Assembly: GCA_025355705.1 (NCBI GenBank)
Contig: JANXZD010000098.1
Coordinates: 1-5,214 of the forward strand
Reading direction: 5' to 3'
DNA from: Bacteroidota bacterium
GTDB lineage: Bacteria; Bacteroidota; Ignavibacteria; UBA10030; UBA8401
Length of the DNA stretch: 5,214 bases
The notes under the pieces are model-generated. The model was not told the DNA's origin. It did not search any database and saw only the letters and a list, made by a program, of their open reading frames with translations. Of this stretch, positions 1 to 5,214 are shown in pieces (positions within the stretch are counted from its first letter, which is position 1; each line of letters starts with the position of its first letter). The position numbers and the translations under genes are program-made.

Positions 1-198
1 CAACACCTCCTCGCATCGGACCGCGACGGTAACTCTACCAGCGGTGCTGGGAATCCCATGAGTACCCAGAGTGTTCAGGACGGGTTCCGAGTTGCCTATA
101 TGCCTGACGGCTGGCAGCCCGTCCCCGAGCCGTCATCGATCCTCGCCCTTCTCTGCGGCATCGGCGGGCTGGGTTTCATCCGAAAACGAATGAAGTAA
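1..198 (+). CDS. PEP-CTERM exported protein with SUMF1/FGE-sulfatase-like tail (3' end only)
   Basis: The frame is open from the left edge to TAA at 196–198, giving 65 residues of a protein whose start lies outside the window. The last 25 residues form a classic PEP-CTERM signal: VPEP (residues 41–44), a hydrophobic segment (about 47–60, SSILALLCGIGGLGFI), then the basic end RKRMK. In known systems this tail is recognised by an exosortase at the inner membrane, and the protein goes to the surface or exopolysaccharide matrix. Upstream, LLASDRDGN (3–11) and DGFRVA (27–32) resemble the end of SUMF1/formylglycine-generating-enzyme-like domains, which typically finish in GFRVA. No active-site region is visible, so enzymatic function cannot be judged. 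G+C is about 63%, far above the genes from 286 onward, and it may come from another organism. The sorting signal is near certain; the SUMF1 assignment is moderate. Confidence 0.85.
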   Translation, partial: QHLLASDRDGNSTSGAGNPMSTQSVQDGFRVAYMPDGWQPVPEPSSILALLCGIGGLGFIRKRMK

Positions 199-237
199 CT
201 CCAACAGCACCAACAGACTCTATAGAGAGCCAAAAGC

Positions 238-243
238 AGGGAG
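238..243 (+). promoter_or_regulatory. Strong Shine-Dalgarno site AGGGAG
   Basis: AGGGAG ends 6 nt before the ATG at 250, ideal spacing for ribosome binding. None of the clear genes after 698 has a comparable site, so this belongs stylistically with the G+C-rich DNA to its left. It supports placing the composition break downstream of the ATG at 250. Confidence 0.6.
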
Positions 244-249
244 ACTAGG

Positions 250-423
250 ATGAACAAAACTTTGGTAATTGCGGCGGTGCTTGCATATTTTTTTCTAGAT
301 GAGATGCTAGGAATTGCAGGAATTATAGGTGCGTCTTTAATTGTCGCTGGAATATTAGTTTCGGAATTTTTCGATAATATTACGGCTAAATTATTTTTCA
401 GAAATCAGCCTGCGGAAGATTGA
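250..423 (+). CDS. 57-aa membrane ORF: signal-peptide-like start fused to the last TM hairpin of an EamA/DMT transporter
   Basis: ATG 250 to TGA 421–423 gives 57 residues; an in-frame TAG at 223–225 blocks extension. Residues 8–41 (AAVLAYFFLDE, then GIAGIIGASLIVAGILVSEFF) look like the end of an EamA-domain transporter: the penultimate helix ending in a FLxE-type turn, then a Gly/Ala-rich final helix. Intact EamA proteins have about 300 residues and ten helices, so eight are missing. Residues 1–12 (MNKTLVIAAVLA) look instead like the beginning of a signal peptide, and they follow a good ribosome site in DNA of different composition. The stop overlaps the acylphosphatase ATG (TGATG), as expected for an operon gene. 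I infer that the 3' part is a genuine transporter end and that the start was supplied by unrelated DNA. It could alternatively be a true small membrane protein. Confidence 0.55.
   Translation: MNKTLVIAAVLAYFFLDEMLGIAGIIGASLIVAGILVSEFFDNITAKLFFRNQPAED
253..285. other. Putative join between two DNAs of different composition
   Basis: Left of here lie about 63% G+C coding sequence (1–180), a PEP-CTERM gene and a strong Shine-Dalgarno site. Right of here G+C falls to about 33–38% and the genes lack such sites. The GC-rich run GCGGCGGTGCTTGC (271–284) directly abuts ATATTTTTTTCT. The encoded peptide changes from signal-peptide-like to transporter-like at the same place. No repeat, integrase site or insertion-sequence end is visible. 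The exact breakpoint is inferred. Confidence 0.5.
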
Positions 424-698
424 TGATTGAAAATGCAAAAATTACTGTAAAAGGAATCGTGCAGGGTGTTGGATTTCGATGGTTCGCAGATAGGACTGCT
501 CGTAAGTACGAAGTAAAAGGGTTTGTCGAAAATCTTACTGACGGTTCTGTGTTCTTGGAAATAGAAGGGAAGAGAAGTGAAATTGAATATCTCATCAAAG
601 AACTCCGTTCCGGTCACAAAATGGCAAAGGTTGAAGAAGTTATTGTTGAATGGAGCAAACCACATCATTTATTTATCAATTTTAAAATTAAAGCCTAA
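423..698 (+). CDS. acyP: Acylphosphatase
   Basis: Small cytoplasmic enzyme that hydrolyses carboxyl-phosphate bonds in acyl phosphates such as carbamoyl or acetyl phosphate; its cellular role in bacteria is poorly defined. The 91 residues match the family's usual 90–100 and cover the whole ferredoxin-like fold. GIVQGVGFRWF (11–21) is the phosphate-binding loop with catalytic Arg19, and GFVENLTDGSV (33–43) carries catalytic Asn37. I chose ATG 423 because it overlaps the preceding stop as TGATG; a TTG at 420 would add one residue and has no better support. The stop overlaps the ispF start (TAATG), so the two are probably translationally coupled. No regulatory site is visible. Confidence 0.95.
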   Translation: MIENAKITVKGIVQGVGFRWFADRTARKYEVKGFVENLTDGSVFLEIEGKRSEIEYLIKELRSGHKMAKVEEVIVEWSKPHHLFINFKIKA

Positions 699-1177
699 TG
701 ACACGTATTGGATTCGGATATGACGTTCACAAATTGATCGAGGGAAGAACGTTGATACTTGGAGGAGTTGAAATTCCTTTTGAAAAGGGATTGCTCGGTC
801 ATTCTGATGCAGATGTCCTTTTACATGCAATTTGTGATGCTTTGTTGGGTGCAGCAGCGCTTGGAGATATTGGAAAACATTTTCCTGATACTGATATTCG
901 ATTTAAAGGGATTTCAAGTATTGAATTACTAAAACAAGTAGGGAGTTTATTGAATCATAATGGGTTTGGAATTGGGAATATCGATTCGACGCTCGTTTTG
1001 GAACAACCCAAAATAATGACTTATATAAATCAAATGCAGAAGAATATTGCCAATGCGCTCGAAATATCGGAAAATCAGATTTCAATAAAAGCAACAACAA
1101 ACGAAGGAATGGGTTTTATTGGAGTTGGTGAAGGTGCTGTTGCATATGCAGTTACAATCATTACTTCGTTAGGATAA
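698..1177 (+). CDS. ispF: 2-C-methyl-D-erythritol 2,4-cyclodiphosphate synthase
   Basis: Fifth enzyme of the MEP isoprenoid pathway: it cyclises CDP-methylerythritol 2-phosphate to methylerythritol 2,4-cyclodiphosphate, releasing CMP, as a cytoplasmic homotrimer. Its 159 residues match the E. coli length. Metal ligands are present as Asp9 and His11 in GYDVH and His43 in DADVLLH; HSDAD (35–39) and FPDTD (62–66) flank the active site. KATTNEGMGF (131–140) holds Thr134 and Glu136, equivalent to E. coli Thr133 and Glu135. In the central trimer cavity Phe140 and Glu145 are kept, but the Arg of E. coli (Arg142) is Val143. E. coli Lys136 is Gly137. The ATG overlaps the acylphosphatase stop by one base, and a DedA gene follows after 6 nt. 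Confidence 0.97.
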   Translation: MTRIGFGYDVHKLIEGRTLILGGVEIPFEKGLLGHSDADVLLHAICDALLGAAALGDIGKHFPDTDIRFKGISSIELLKQVGSLLNHNGFGIGNIDSTLVLEQPKIMTYINQMQKNIANALEISENQISIKATTNEGMGFIGVGEGAVAYAVTIITSLG

Positions 1178-1183
1178 TATTAG

Positions 1184-1792
1184 TTGGAAACTATCATTAC
1201 TTACCTTCAGCAGCTTAATCCAATATGGGTGTATCTGGTTATTTTTGCAATTGGCTATATTGAAAATATTTTCCCGCCATCGCCAAGCGATGTTTTGATC
1301 GTTGCTGGAGGATATTTGGTTGGTACTGAACATATTGGCTTTATTCAAACTTTAATTATAGCGACAATTGGAAGCACTACCGGTTTTATGACAATGTATA
1401 AAATCGGTGATTGGTTTGGTCTATCGATCATCGAGAAAAAAAAGATAAAGTTCCTTCCGATAGAGTCGGTACACAAGGTTGAAGATTGGTTTCGAAGGTA
1501 TGGTTATTGGTTGATTGTTGTAAATAGATTTCTTTCTGGAACGCGAGCTGTTGTAGGTTTCTTCGCCGGTATGGCCGAAGTGAAATTCATACCGACTGCA
1601 ATACTTTGTTTTATAAGTGCTTTGATATGGAATGGAATATTAATTTACGCAGGGACATTGGTTGGCGCAAATTGGCAATCTATAGGAATTTATTTATCTA
1701 CCTATAGTCAAATTGTTACAACATTAGTAGTTACTGGATTAATTGTGATTATTATTCTATGGTTTAATCGCAAAGGAAAAAAAGGTGAATAA
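1184..1792 (+). CDS. DedA-family membrane protein (VTT domain)
   Basis: Inner-membrane protein of 202 residues, the usual DedA length. The family includes undecaprenyl-phosphate translocases (UptA type) and proteins needed for envelope integrity and proton-motive-force homeostasis; which job this one does cannot be read from the sequence. Visible signatures are ENIFPPSPSD (27–36), with Glu27 and an acidic residue in the re-entrant hairpin, and RFLSGTRAVVGFFAG (115–129), with the two conserved arginines Arg115 and Arg121. The more usual Pro before Gly in that motif is Ser118 here. Hydrophobic helices lie at about 14–26, 53–72, 136–160 and 172–195, and the C-terminus is basic (NRKGKKGE). The TTG start at 1184 is well supported: an in-frame TAG lies immediately upstream at 1181–1183, and the next Met, residue 69, would lose the first motif. 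Confidence 0.93.
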   Translation: METIITYLQQLNPIWVYLVIFAIGYIENIFPPSPSDVLIVAGGYLVGTEHIGFIQTLIIATIGSTTGFMTMYKIGDWFGLSIIEKKKIKFLPIESVHKVEDWFRRYGYWLIVVNRFLSGTRAVVGFFAGMAEVKFIPTAILCFISALIWNGILIYAGTLVGANWQSIGIYLSTYSQIVTTLVVTGLIVIIILWFNRKGKKGE

Positions 1793-2072
1793 ATTTTTAT
1801 ATTTGACCTAGGCTTCAGTATTCGTTTTATCAATACTCGCTTATGTTTTCATCTTCATCGTGAAGTCAAAATTTTTGCAGTCGCTAAGAATATTTTCCAT
1901 TTCCAGAATACAAAAATTGTGATAGTTTTCATTCAACAGGTAATACGTTGGATTACTGTAGACAGCAGATGACATTGCAGGTGGAGCAATGGATCTTGTA
2001 ATAAGAATGCTCAGAGTTACTCAATTGAAAATGTTGAACACAAAAATAAAAGAAATCAAATTAAATAAATAG
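1785..2072 (+). pseudogene. Decayed gene between dedA and lnt, with an N-terminal membrane anchor still readable
   Basis: A GTG at 1785 overlaps the dedA stop by 8 bases, a typical operon junction, and opens a frame reading VNKFLYLT, then TAG (1809–1811), then a clear membrane segment (ASVFVLSILAYVFIFIV) followed by KSKFLQSL. The same frame meets TGA at 1920, TAG at 1923, TAA at 1938 and TAG at 1959, then is open as ADDIAGGAMDLVIRMLR through a Lys-rich end to TAG at 2070–2072. The segment from about 1888 is also briefly open in another frame (NIFHFQNTKIVIVF), suggesting frameshifts as well as stops. I infer a former operon gene for a single-pass membrane protein, now destroyed. I do not recognise the family. 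Against this, random AT-rich DNA can yield a short hydrophobic stretch by chance. Confidence 0.4.
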
Positions 2073-2084
2073 TCTTAACTATCT

Positions 2085-3707
2085 GTGAAATCACTGTTTA
2101 CATTCGATGTTCATAAAAAATATTTGATCTTATTAGGAATATCGTCAGCTATTCTTCTCGGTCTTTCATTTCCTCCACTTCAATTGGGAATCCTTGCTTG
2201 CATCGGATTTGTACCATTTCTCATTTTGACTGACTCAATAAATTCATTCAGCAGGTTCTTTCGATATTCATATTTCACTTTTTTTCTGTTTTCTCTGATA
2301 TCCTTGTACTGGGTTGGTGGATTTACACACGGTAAAGATCCTTATTTAATGATTGCCGGTGCTGCATTGTTTCTCTGGGAACCATTAGTCCTATCATTAC
2401 CGGCATTCGTATACTTTTTTATTAAGAAAAGTTTAAATAGTAAATTTTCTGTGATTACTTTTCCTTTTATATGGATAACGATGGAATGGTTGTATGCACT
2501 GGGAGAATTGGCATTTCCTTGGCTGCACATCGGGAATTCCCAGACATATCAGCTCGATAAAATTCAGTTTGCAGATATTACCGGTGTATATGGTATTTCT
2601 TTCTGGATATTGGTCATTAATGTGCTAATATATTTTTTATTTAAACAAATTCAATCATCTTCAAAAATAGGAAAGCCTTCATATTATCTGACTCTGTGTA
2701 TTGCTTCGGTTTATATAATGCCCAGTTTCTATCGGGTTGATGAAAATTCATTCCATACTGCAAAGGGTAAACCAATCAATGTTGGCATTATTCAGCCGAA
2801 TATTGATCCGTGGAACAAGTGGAAAGGTGCAAATACTTTTTTAGGACGATGGGGACAAGCTCAATATTATCTTAAACTTATCGGACAACATATCAATGAT
2901 AGTATTGATGTAGCAGTGTTACCAGAGTCTGCGATATTGTTAAATCTTCCAGCCTATTCTCAACAAATGCAAGAATTTAAATCAGACGTTGATAGTTTGA
3001 ATATTTCTGTAATAACTGGTTATGTTCGTGTTCAGTATTATGAGACAGGAATTGCTCCTCCAACAAGTAGTTTAATTAAAGGGACAAATGTTCGGTATGA
3101 CTCATTTAACTCAATAATGTTTGTCGAACCACAGTCAAATGAAGTTCAAACATATAGTAAAATGCGTTTAGTTCCTTTTGCAGAGCGGATTCCATATGCA
3201 GATAAAGTCCCATTCCTTATTGAGCCGTTACGATGGGGTGTAGGAATCAGTAATTGGGGACTTGCACACGATAGTACAGTGTTTACAAGTAAAAAATTTG
3301 GATCTAAATTCTTAGCAATGGTATGCTATGAATCTATTTTTCCTGAATTTGTCTCGAAATTCGTTGATAACGGAGCAGAATTCTTGGTATTTACAACCAA
3401 TGATAGTTGGTGGGGAAATACTTCAGGCGCTCGGCAGCATAATCAGTATTCAATTTTAAGAGCTATAGAGAACCGGCGATGGGTAGTTCGGTGTGCTAAT
3501 GGCGGTATTTCATCATTTGTAGACCCAATGGGAAGAATGTACGATCAGACGGAGATGTATACTGAAGCGTTCATCAAACATCAAATTGAGCCACTGCAAG
3601 AAAAAACATTTTATACAAAACATGGTGATTGGTTTGCAAGAATTTGTGCAAGTATAACAGGATTAATTTTTTTATTTTCAATTGGTTATAGATTTATTAG
3701 AAAGTAA
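2085..3707 (+). CDS. lnt: Apolipoprotein N-acyltransferase
   Basis: Inner-membrane enzyme that transfers a fatty acyl chain from phospholipid to the N-terminal cysteine of apolipoproteins, the last step of lipoprotein maturation before sorting to the outer membrane. Of 540 residues, about 1–215 form the helical membrane domain and about 230–500 the periplasmic nitrilase domain; a final helix (about 517–537) ends in RFIRK. The catalytic triad is complete: Glu281 in VLPESA, Lys359 in YSKMRLVPFAE and Cys414 in MVCYESIFPE. Supporting residues include Glu367, Glu416 and TTNDSWWG (437–444). FPWLHIGNSQ (144–153) is the conserved membrane-domain loop. The GTG at 2085 is the first start after an in-frame TAA at 2076–2078; no good ribosome site precedes it. 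Since the DNA before it is a gene remnant, the operon reads straight through or a promoter lies in 1800–2084. The length is slightly above E. coli's (512). Confidence 0.95.
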   Translation: MKSLFTFDVHKKYLILLGISSAILLGLSFPPLQLGILACIGFVPFLILTDSINSFSRFFRYSYFTFFLFSLISLYWVGGFTHGKDPYLMIAGAALFLWEPLVLSLPAFVYFFIKKSLNSKFSVITFPFIWITMEWLYALGELAFPWLHIGNSQTYQLDKIQFADITGVYGISFWILVINVLIYFLFKQIQSSSKIGKPSYYLTLCIASVYIMPSFYRVDENSFHTAKGKPINVGIIQPNIDPWNKWKGANTFLGRWGQAQYYLKLIGQHINDSIDVAVLPESAILLNLPAYSQQMQEFKSDVDSLNISVITGYVRVQYYETGIAPPTSSLIKGTNVRYDSFNSIMFVEPQSNEVQTYSKMRLVPFAERIPYADKVPFLIEPLRWGVGISNWGLAHDSTVFTSKKFGSKFLAMVCYESIFPEFVSKFVDNGAEFLVFTTNDSWWGNTSGARQHNQYSILRAIENRRWVVRCANGGISSFVDPMGRMYDQTEMYTEAFIKHQIEPLQEKTFYTKHGDWFARICASITGLIFLFSIGYRFIRK

Positions 3708-3709
3708 TT

Positions 3710-4747
3710 ATGAACAATCAATTTATTGATTTACGCAGCGATACCGTTACACGACCATCGAAAGCAATGCGCGAAGCAATGGCAAACGCCGAAGTTGGTG
3801 ATGATGTCTTCGGTGAAGATCCAACGGTCAACAAACTTCAAGAAACAGTTTCTGCTCTTATAGGAAAAGAAAGTGTATTATTCGTTCCGAGCGGCTGCAT
3901 GAGCAATCAACTTGCGTTGAAAGCTCATACCGAAATGGGTGATGAAGTGATTATGGAGCAGGATGCACATATGTTCAATTATGAAACAGCCGCACCTTCC
4001 ATAATGTCCGCAGTGCAGGTAAAAACTATTCCTGGCGTTCGTGGAGTATTTCGAACTGATGAATTGCCGCCACATATTCGTCCGGCAATTTATTATATGC
4101 CGAGAACACGGGTGATCTGTGTTGAGAATACACACAATCGTGCAGGTGGAGCTATTTTCCCGATTGAAGAGATCAAAAAAATTTCTGCCTTTTGTAAAGA
4201 ACTGGGAATCATCTTCCATCTTGATGGTGCGCGACTATGGAATGCTTCTGTCGCAACCGGAATTCCAATGAACGAATGGGCACAGTATTTTGATTCTGTC
4301 TCTGTCTGTTTTTCCAAAGGATTAGGTGCACCCGTCGGTTCTGCAATTTGTGGATCTAAGGAGTTTGTCACAAGAGCTCACAAATGGAGAAAAGTGTTCG
4401 GCGGAGGGATGCGCCAATCAGGAATTATTGCTGCCGGTGCGTTATATGCAGTTCAGAATAATATTGAACGGTTAAAAGAAGACCACGAGAAAGCAAAATA
4501 TTTTTCACAAGAACTATCAAAAATTAAATCATTCGAGATCGATCTTGAAAGCGTTCAAACGAATATCGTTCTTGTTGATGTACAAAAAACCGGAAAGACA
4601 CCACAAGAAGTTATGGCATTATTAAAAGAACAAGGTGTCTTGGTTTCAGTCGGAACATTTACCAAGTTTCGCGCATTGATGCATCTGGATGTTACTAAAG
4701 ATCAGGTGAAATTCGCAGCAGAAAAATTTAAACAGATTTTTGGGTAA
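3710..4747 (+). CDS. ltaE: Low-specificity L-threonine aldolase (PLP-dependent)
   Basis: Cytoplasmic fold-type I PLP enzyme that cleaves L-threonine and L-allo-threonine to glycine and acetaldehyde. The 345 residues match the beta-eliminating lyase/threonine aldolase family over their whole length. Visible signatures are IDLRSDTVTRP (6–16), GDDVFGEDPTVN (30–41), the cofactor phosphate loop PSGCMSNQLA (60–69), His87 expected to stack on the PLP ring, ENTHNRAGG (139–147), HLDGAR (170–175) with Asp172 and Arg175, the Schiff-base lysine Lys203 in FSKGLGAPVGS, GGGMRQ (231–236), and Arg321 in FRALMHLD for substrate carboxylate binding. The sequence resembles the Thermotoga maritima enzyme. Residues that set L- versus L-allo preference cannot be settled here. 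It starts 2 nt after lnt and is followed 1 nt later by the thioesterase, so it is in the operon without an obvious metabolic link. Confidence 0.95.
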   Translation: MNNQFIDLRSDTVTRPSKAMREAMANAEVGDDVFGEDPTVNKLQETVSALIGKESVLFVPSGCMSNQLALKAHTEMGDEVIMEQDAHMFNYETAAPSIMSAVQVKTIPGVRGVFRTDELPPHIRPAIYYMPRTRVICVENTHNRAGGAIFPIEEIKKISAFCKELGIIFHLDGARLWNASVATGIPMNEWAQYFDSVSVCFSKGLGAPVGSAICGSKEFVTRAHKWRKVFGGGMRQSGIIAAGALYAVQNNIERLKEDHEKAKYFSQELSKIKSFEIDLESVQTNIVLVDVQKTGKTPQEVMALLKEQGVLVSVGTFTKFRALMHLDVTKDQVKFAAEKFKQIFG

Positions 4748-4748
4748 T

Positions 4749-5210
4749 ATGGATATCTCAAAATTCAAACATATCGATCACATACACGTACGTAATTATG
4801 AGATCGACTGGCAGGGAATCGTTCACAATGGAAATTATTTATTATATTTTGAAATTGCGCGTGTAAATTATTTCAAAGAGATCGAAATGAAGATCGACGA
4901 ACGTACGATATCCGGGTCCATTCGAATAGTTCTCGTTCGGAATGAAATTGATTATCTTAATTCTGCAACATACGATGATCGGTTAAAGATCTATACGAGA
5001 ATTTCAAGAATCAAAAACTCCAGTTTTGTTTGTGAAGGATTGATGTTCAACGCAGAAACGAATTTACTGATTGCAAAAAACGTTGCCGTTCATGTCTGGA
5101 CGGATGCACGAACAAAAAAATCAATACCAGCTCCGAATGAATTTAGACGGCTGGTTGATAAATACGAAGGCGGAAACGCTGAGATTCTCTGGCCGACAAT
5201 AGAAGTTTAA
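4749..5210 (+). CDS. Hotdog-fold acyl-CoA thioesterase (4HBT/YbgC-like)
   Basis: Cytoplasmic thioesterase of the 4-hydroxybenzoyl-CoA thioesterase superfamily; members hydrolyse acyl-CoA or acyl-ACP thioesters. The signature is YEIDWQGIVHNGNYLLYFE (17–35), with candidate catalytic Asp20, then His26, Asn29 and Tyr30, and Glu35–Arg38 on the long helix of the fold. VRNEIDYLNSATYDD (64–78 or so) and the strand ending VHVWTD are also typical. The substrate cannot be predicted. At 153 residues it is slightly longer than YbgC (about 134), the excess being at the C-terminus. I chose ATG 4749, giving TAATATG with the aldolase stop, over a TTG at 4740 that would overlap the aldolase by 8 bases, because the identical TAATATG junction recurs at the end of this gene. 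Confidence 0.9.
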   Translation: MDISKFKHIDHIHVRNYEIDWQGIVHNGNYLLYFEIARVNYFKEIEMKIDERTISGSIRIVLVRNEIDYLNSATYDDRLKIYTRISRIKNSSFVCEGLMFNAETNLLIAKNVAVHVWTDARTKKSIPAPNEFRRLVDKYEGGNAEILWPTIEV

Positions 5211-5211
5211 T

Positions 5212-5214
5212 ATG
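5212..5214 (+). CDS. Start codon of a further gene, cut by the window edge
   Basis: The last three bases are ATG, one base after the thioesterase stop, giving the same TAATATG arrangement as at 4745–4751. This suggests the operon continues. Nothing can be said about the product. Confidence 0.4.

Noticed and set aside
218..227. Perfect 10-base palindrome CTCTATAGAG after the PEP-CTERM gene
   Set aside because: Too short for a stable hairpin, has no loop and no T-run behind it, so not a terminator; no second copy noticed.
420..422. TTG as an alternative acylphosphatase start
   Set aside because: Adds a single residue, and the ATG at 423 gives the TGATG overlap matching the next junction.
1798..1805. 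TATATTTG, matching the Bacteroidota -7 promoter pattern TAnnTTTG, upstream of lnt
   Set aside because: No TTG element at the expected distance upstream (about 1770–1780 reads GGTTTAATCG and A-rich sequence), and such a match is common by chance in AT-rich DNA.
1841..1975. Minus-strand ORF of 44 codons opposite the dedA–lnt gap, open further upstream without a start
   Set aside because: Short, no ribosome site, no recognisable motif, and on the opposite strand to every gene here. Its openness may simply mirror the stop-containing plus frame, though it is the main alternative to the gene-remnant reading.
3878..4371. Two long minus-strand ORFs (113 and 92 codons) inside the threonine aldolase gene
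   Set aside because: Both lie wholly within a clearly coding gene and show low-complexity shadow composition with no family motif.
4740..4748. TTG as an alternative thioesterase start, adding three residues
   Set aside because: Would overlap the aldolase by 8 bases; ATG 4749 has the same spacing as the next junction at 5208–5214.

Overview
Positions about 253–5214 read as a compact, AT-rich plus-strand gene cluster from a bacterium of the Bacteroidota/Chlorobiota/Ignavibacteriota type. This placement is inferred. It rests on low G+C (roughly 30–45% in lines counted by hand), genes abutting or overlapping by one base, TTG and GTG starts, and almost no Shine-Dalgarno sequences. No marker gene in the window fixes the phylum.

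Positions 1–198 are different: G+C is about 63% (113 of 180 bases over 1–180). They encode the end of an exported protein with a SUMF1/FGE-sulfatase-like tail and a textbook PEP-CTERM sorting signal. Next comes a spacer and a strong AGGGAG ribosome binding site, then a 57-codon ORF at 250–423. That ORF starts like a signal peptide but continues as the last membrane hairpin of an EamA/DMT transporter. The simplest reading is a join between two unrelated DNAs at about 253–285, either an assembly chimera or a real recombination.

The cluster then runs: acylphosphatase (423–698), ispF (698–1177), a DedA-family membrane protein (1184–1792), a stop-riddled gene remnant (1785–2072), lnt (2085–3707), low-specificity L-threonine aldolase (3710–4747), a hotdog-fold acyl-CoA thioesterase (4749–5210), and the ATG of a further gene (5212–5214). 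Junctions are TGATG, TAATG, a 6-nt gap, the remnant, a 2-nt gap, TAATATG and TAATATG again, so co-transcription is likely.

Functionally the cluster mixes housekeeping and envelope work. IspF makes an isoprenoid precursor that ultimately feeds undecaprenyl phosphate. DedA proteins include undecaprenyl-phosphate and phospholipid translocases. Lnt performs the last acylation of lipoproteins. The aldolase, acylphosphatase and thioesterase are general metabolic enzymes. I see no CRISPR, tRNA, rRNA, insertion sequence, defence system or other clearly new system. The points worth a second look are the compositional join with its hybrid ORF, and the decayed gene between dedA and lnt.
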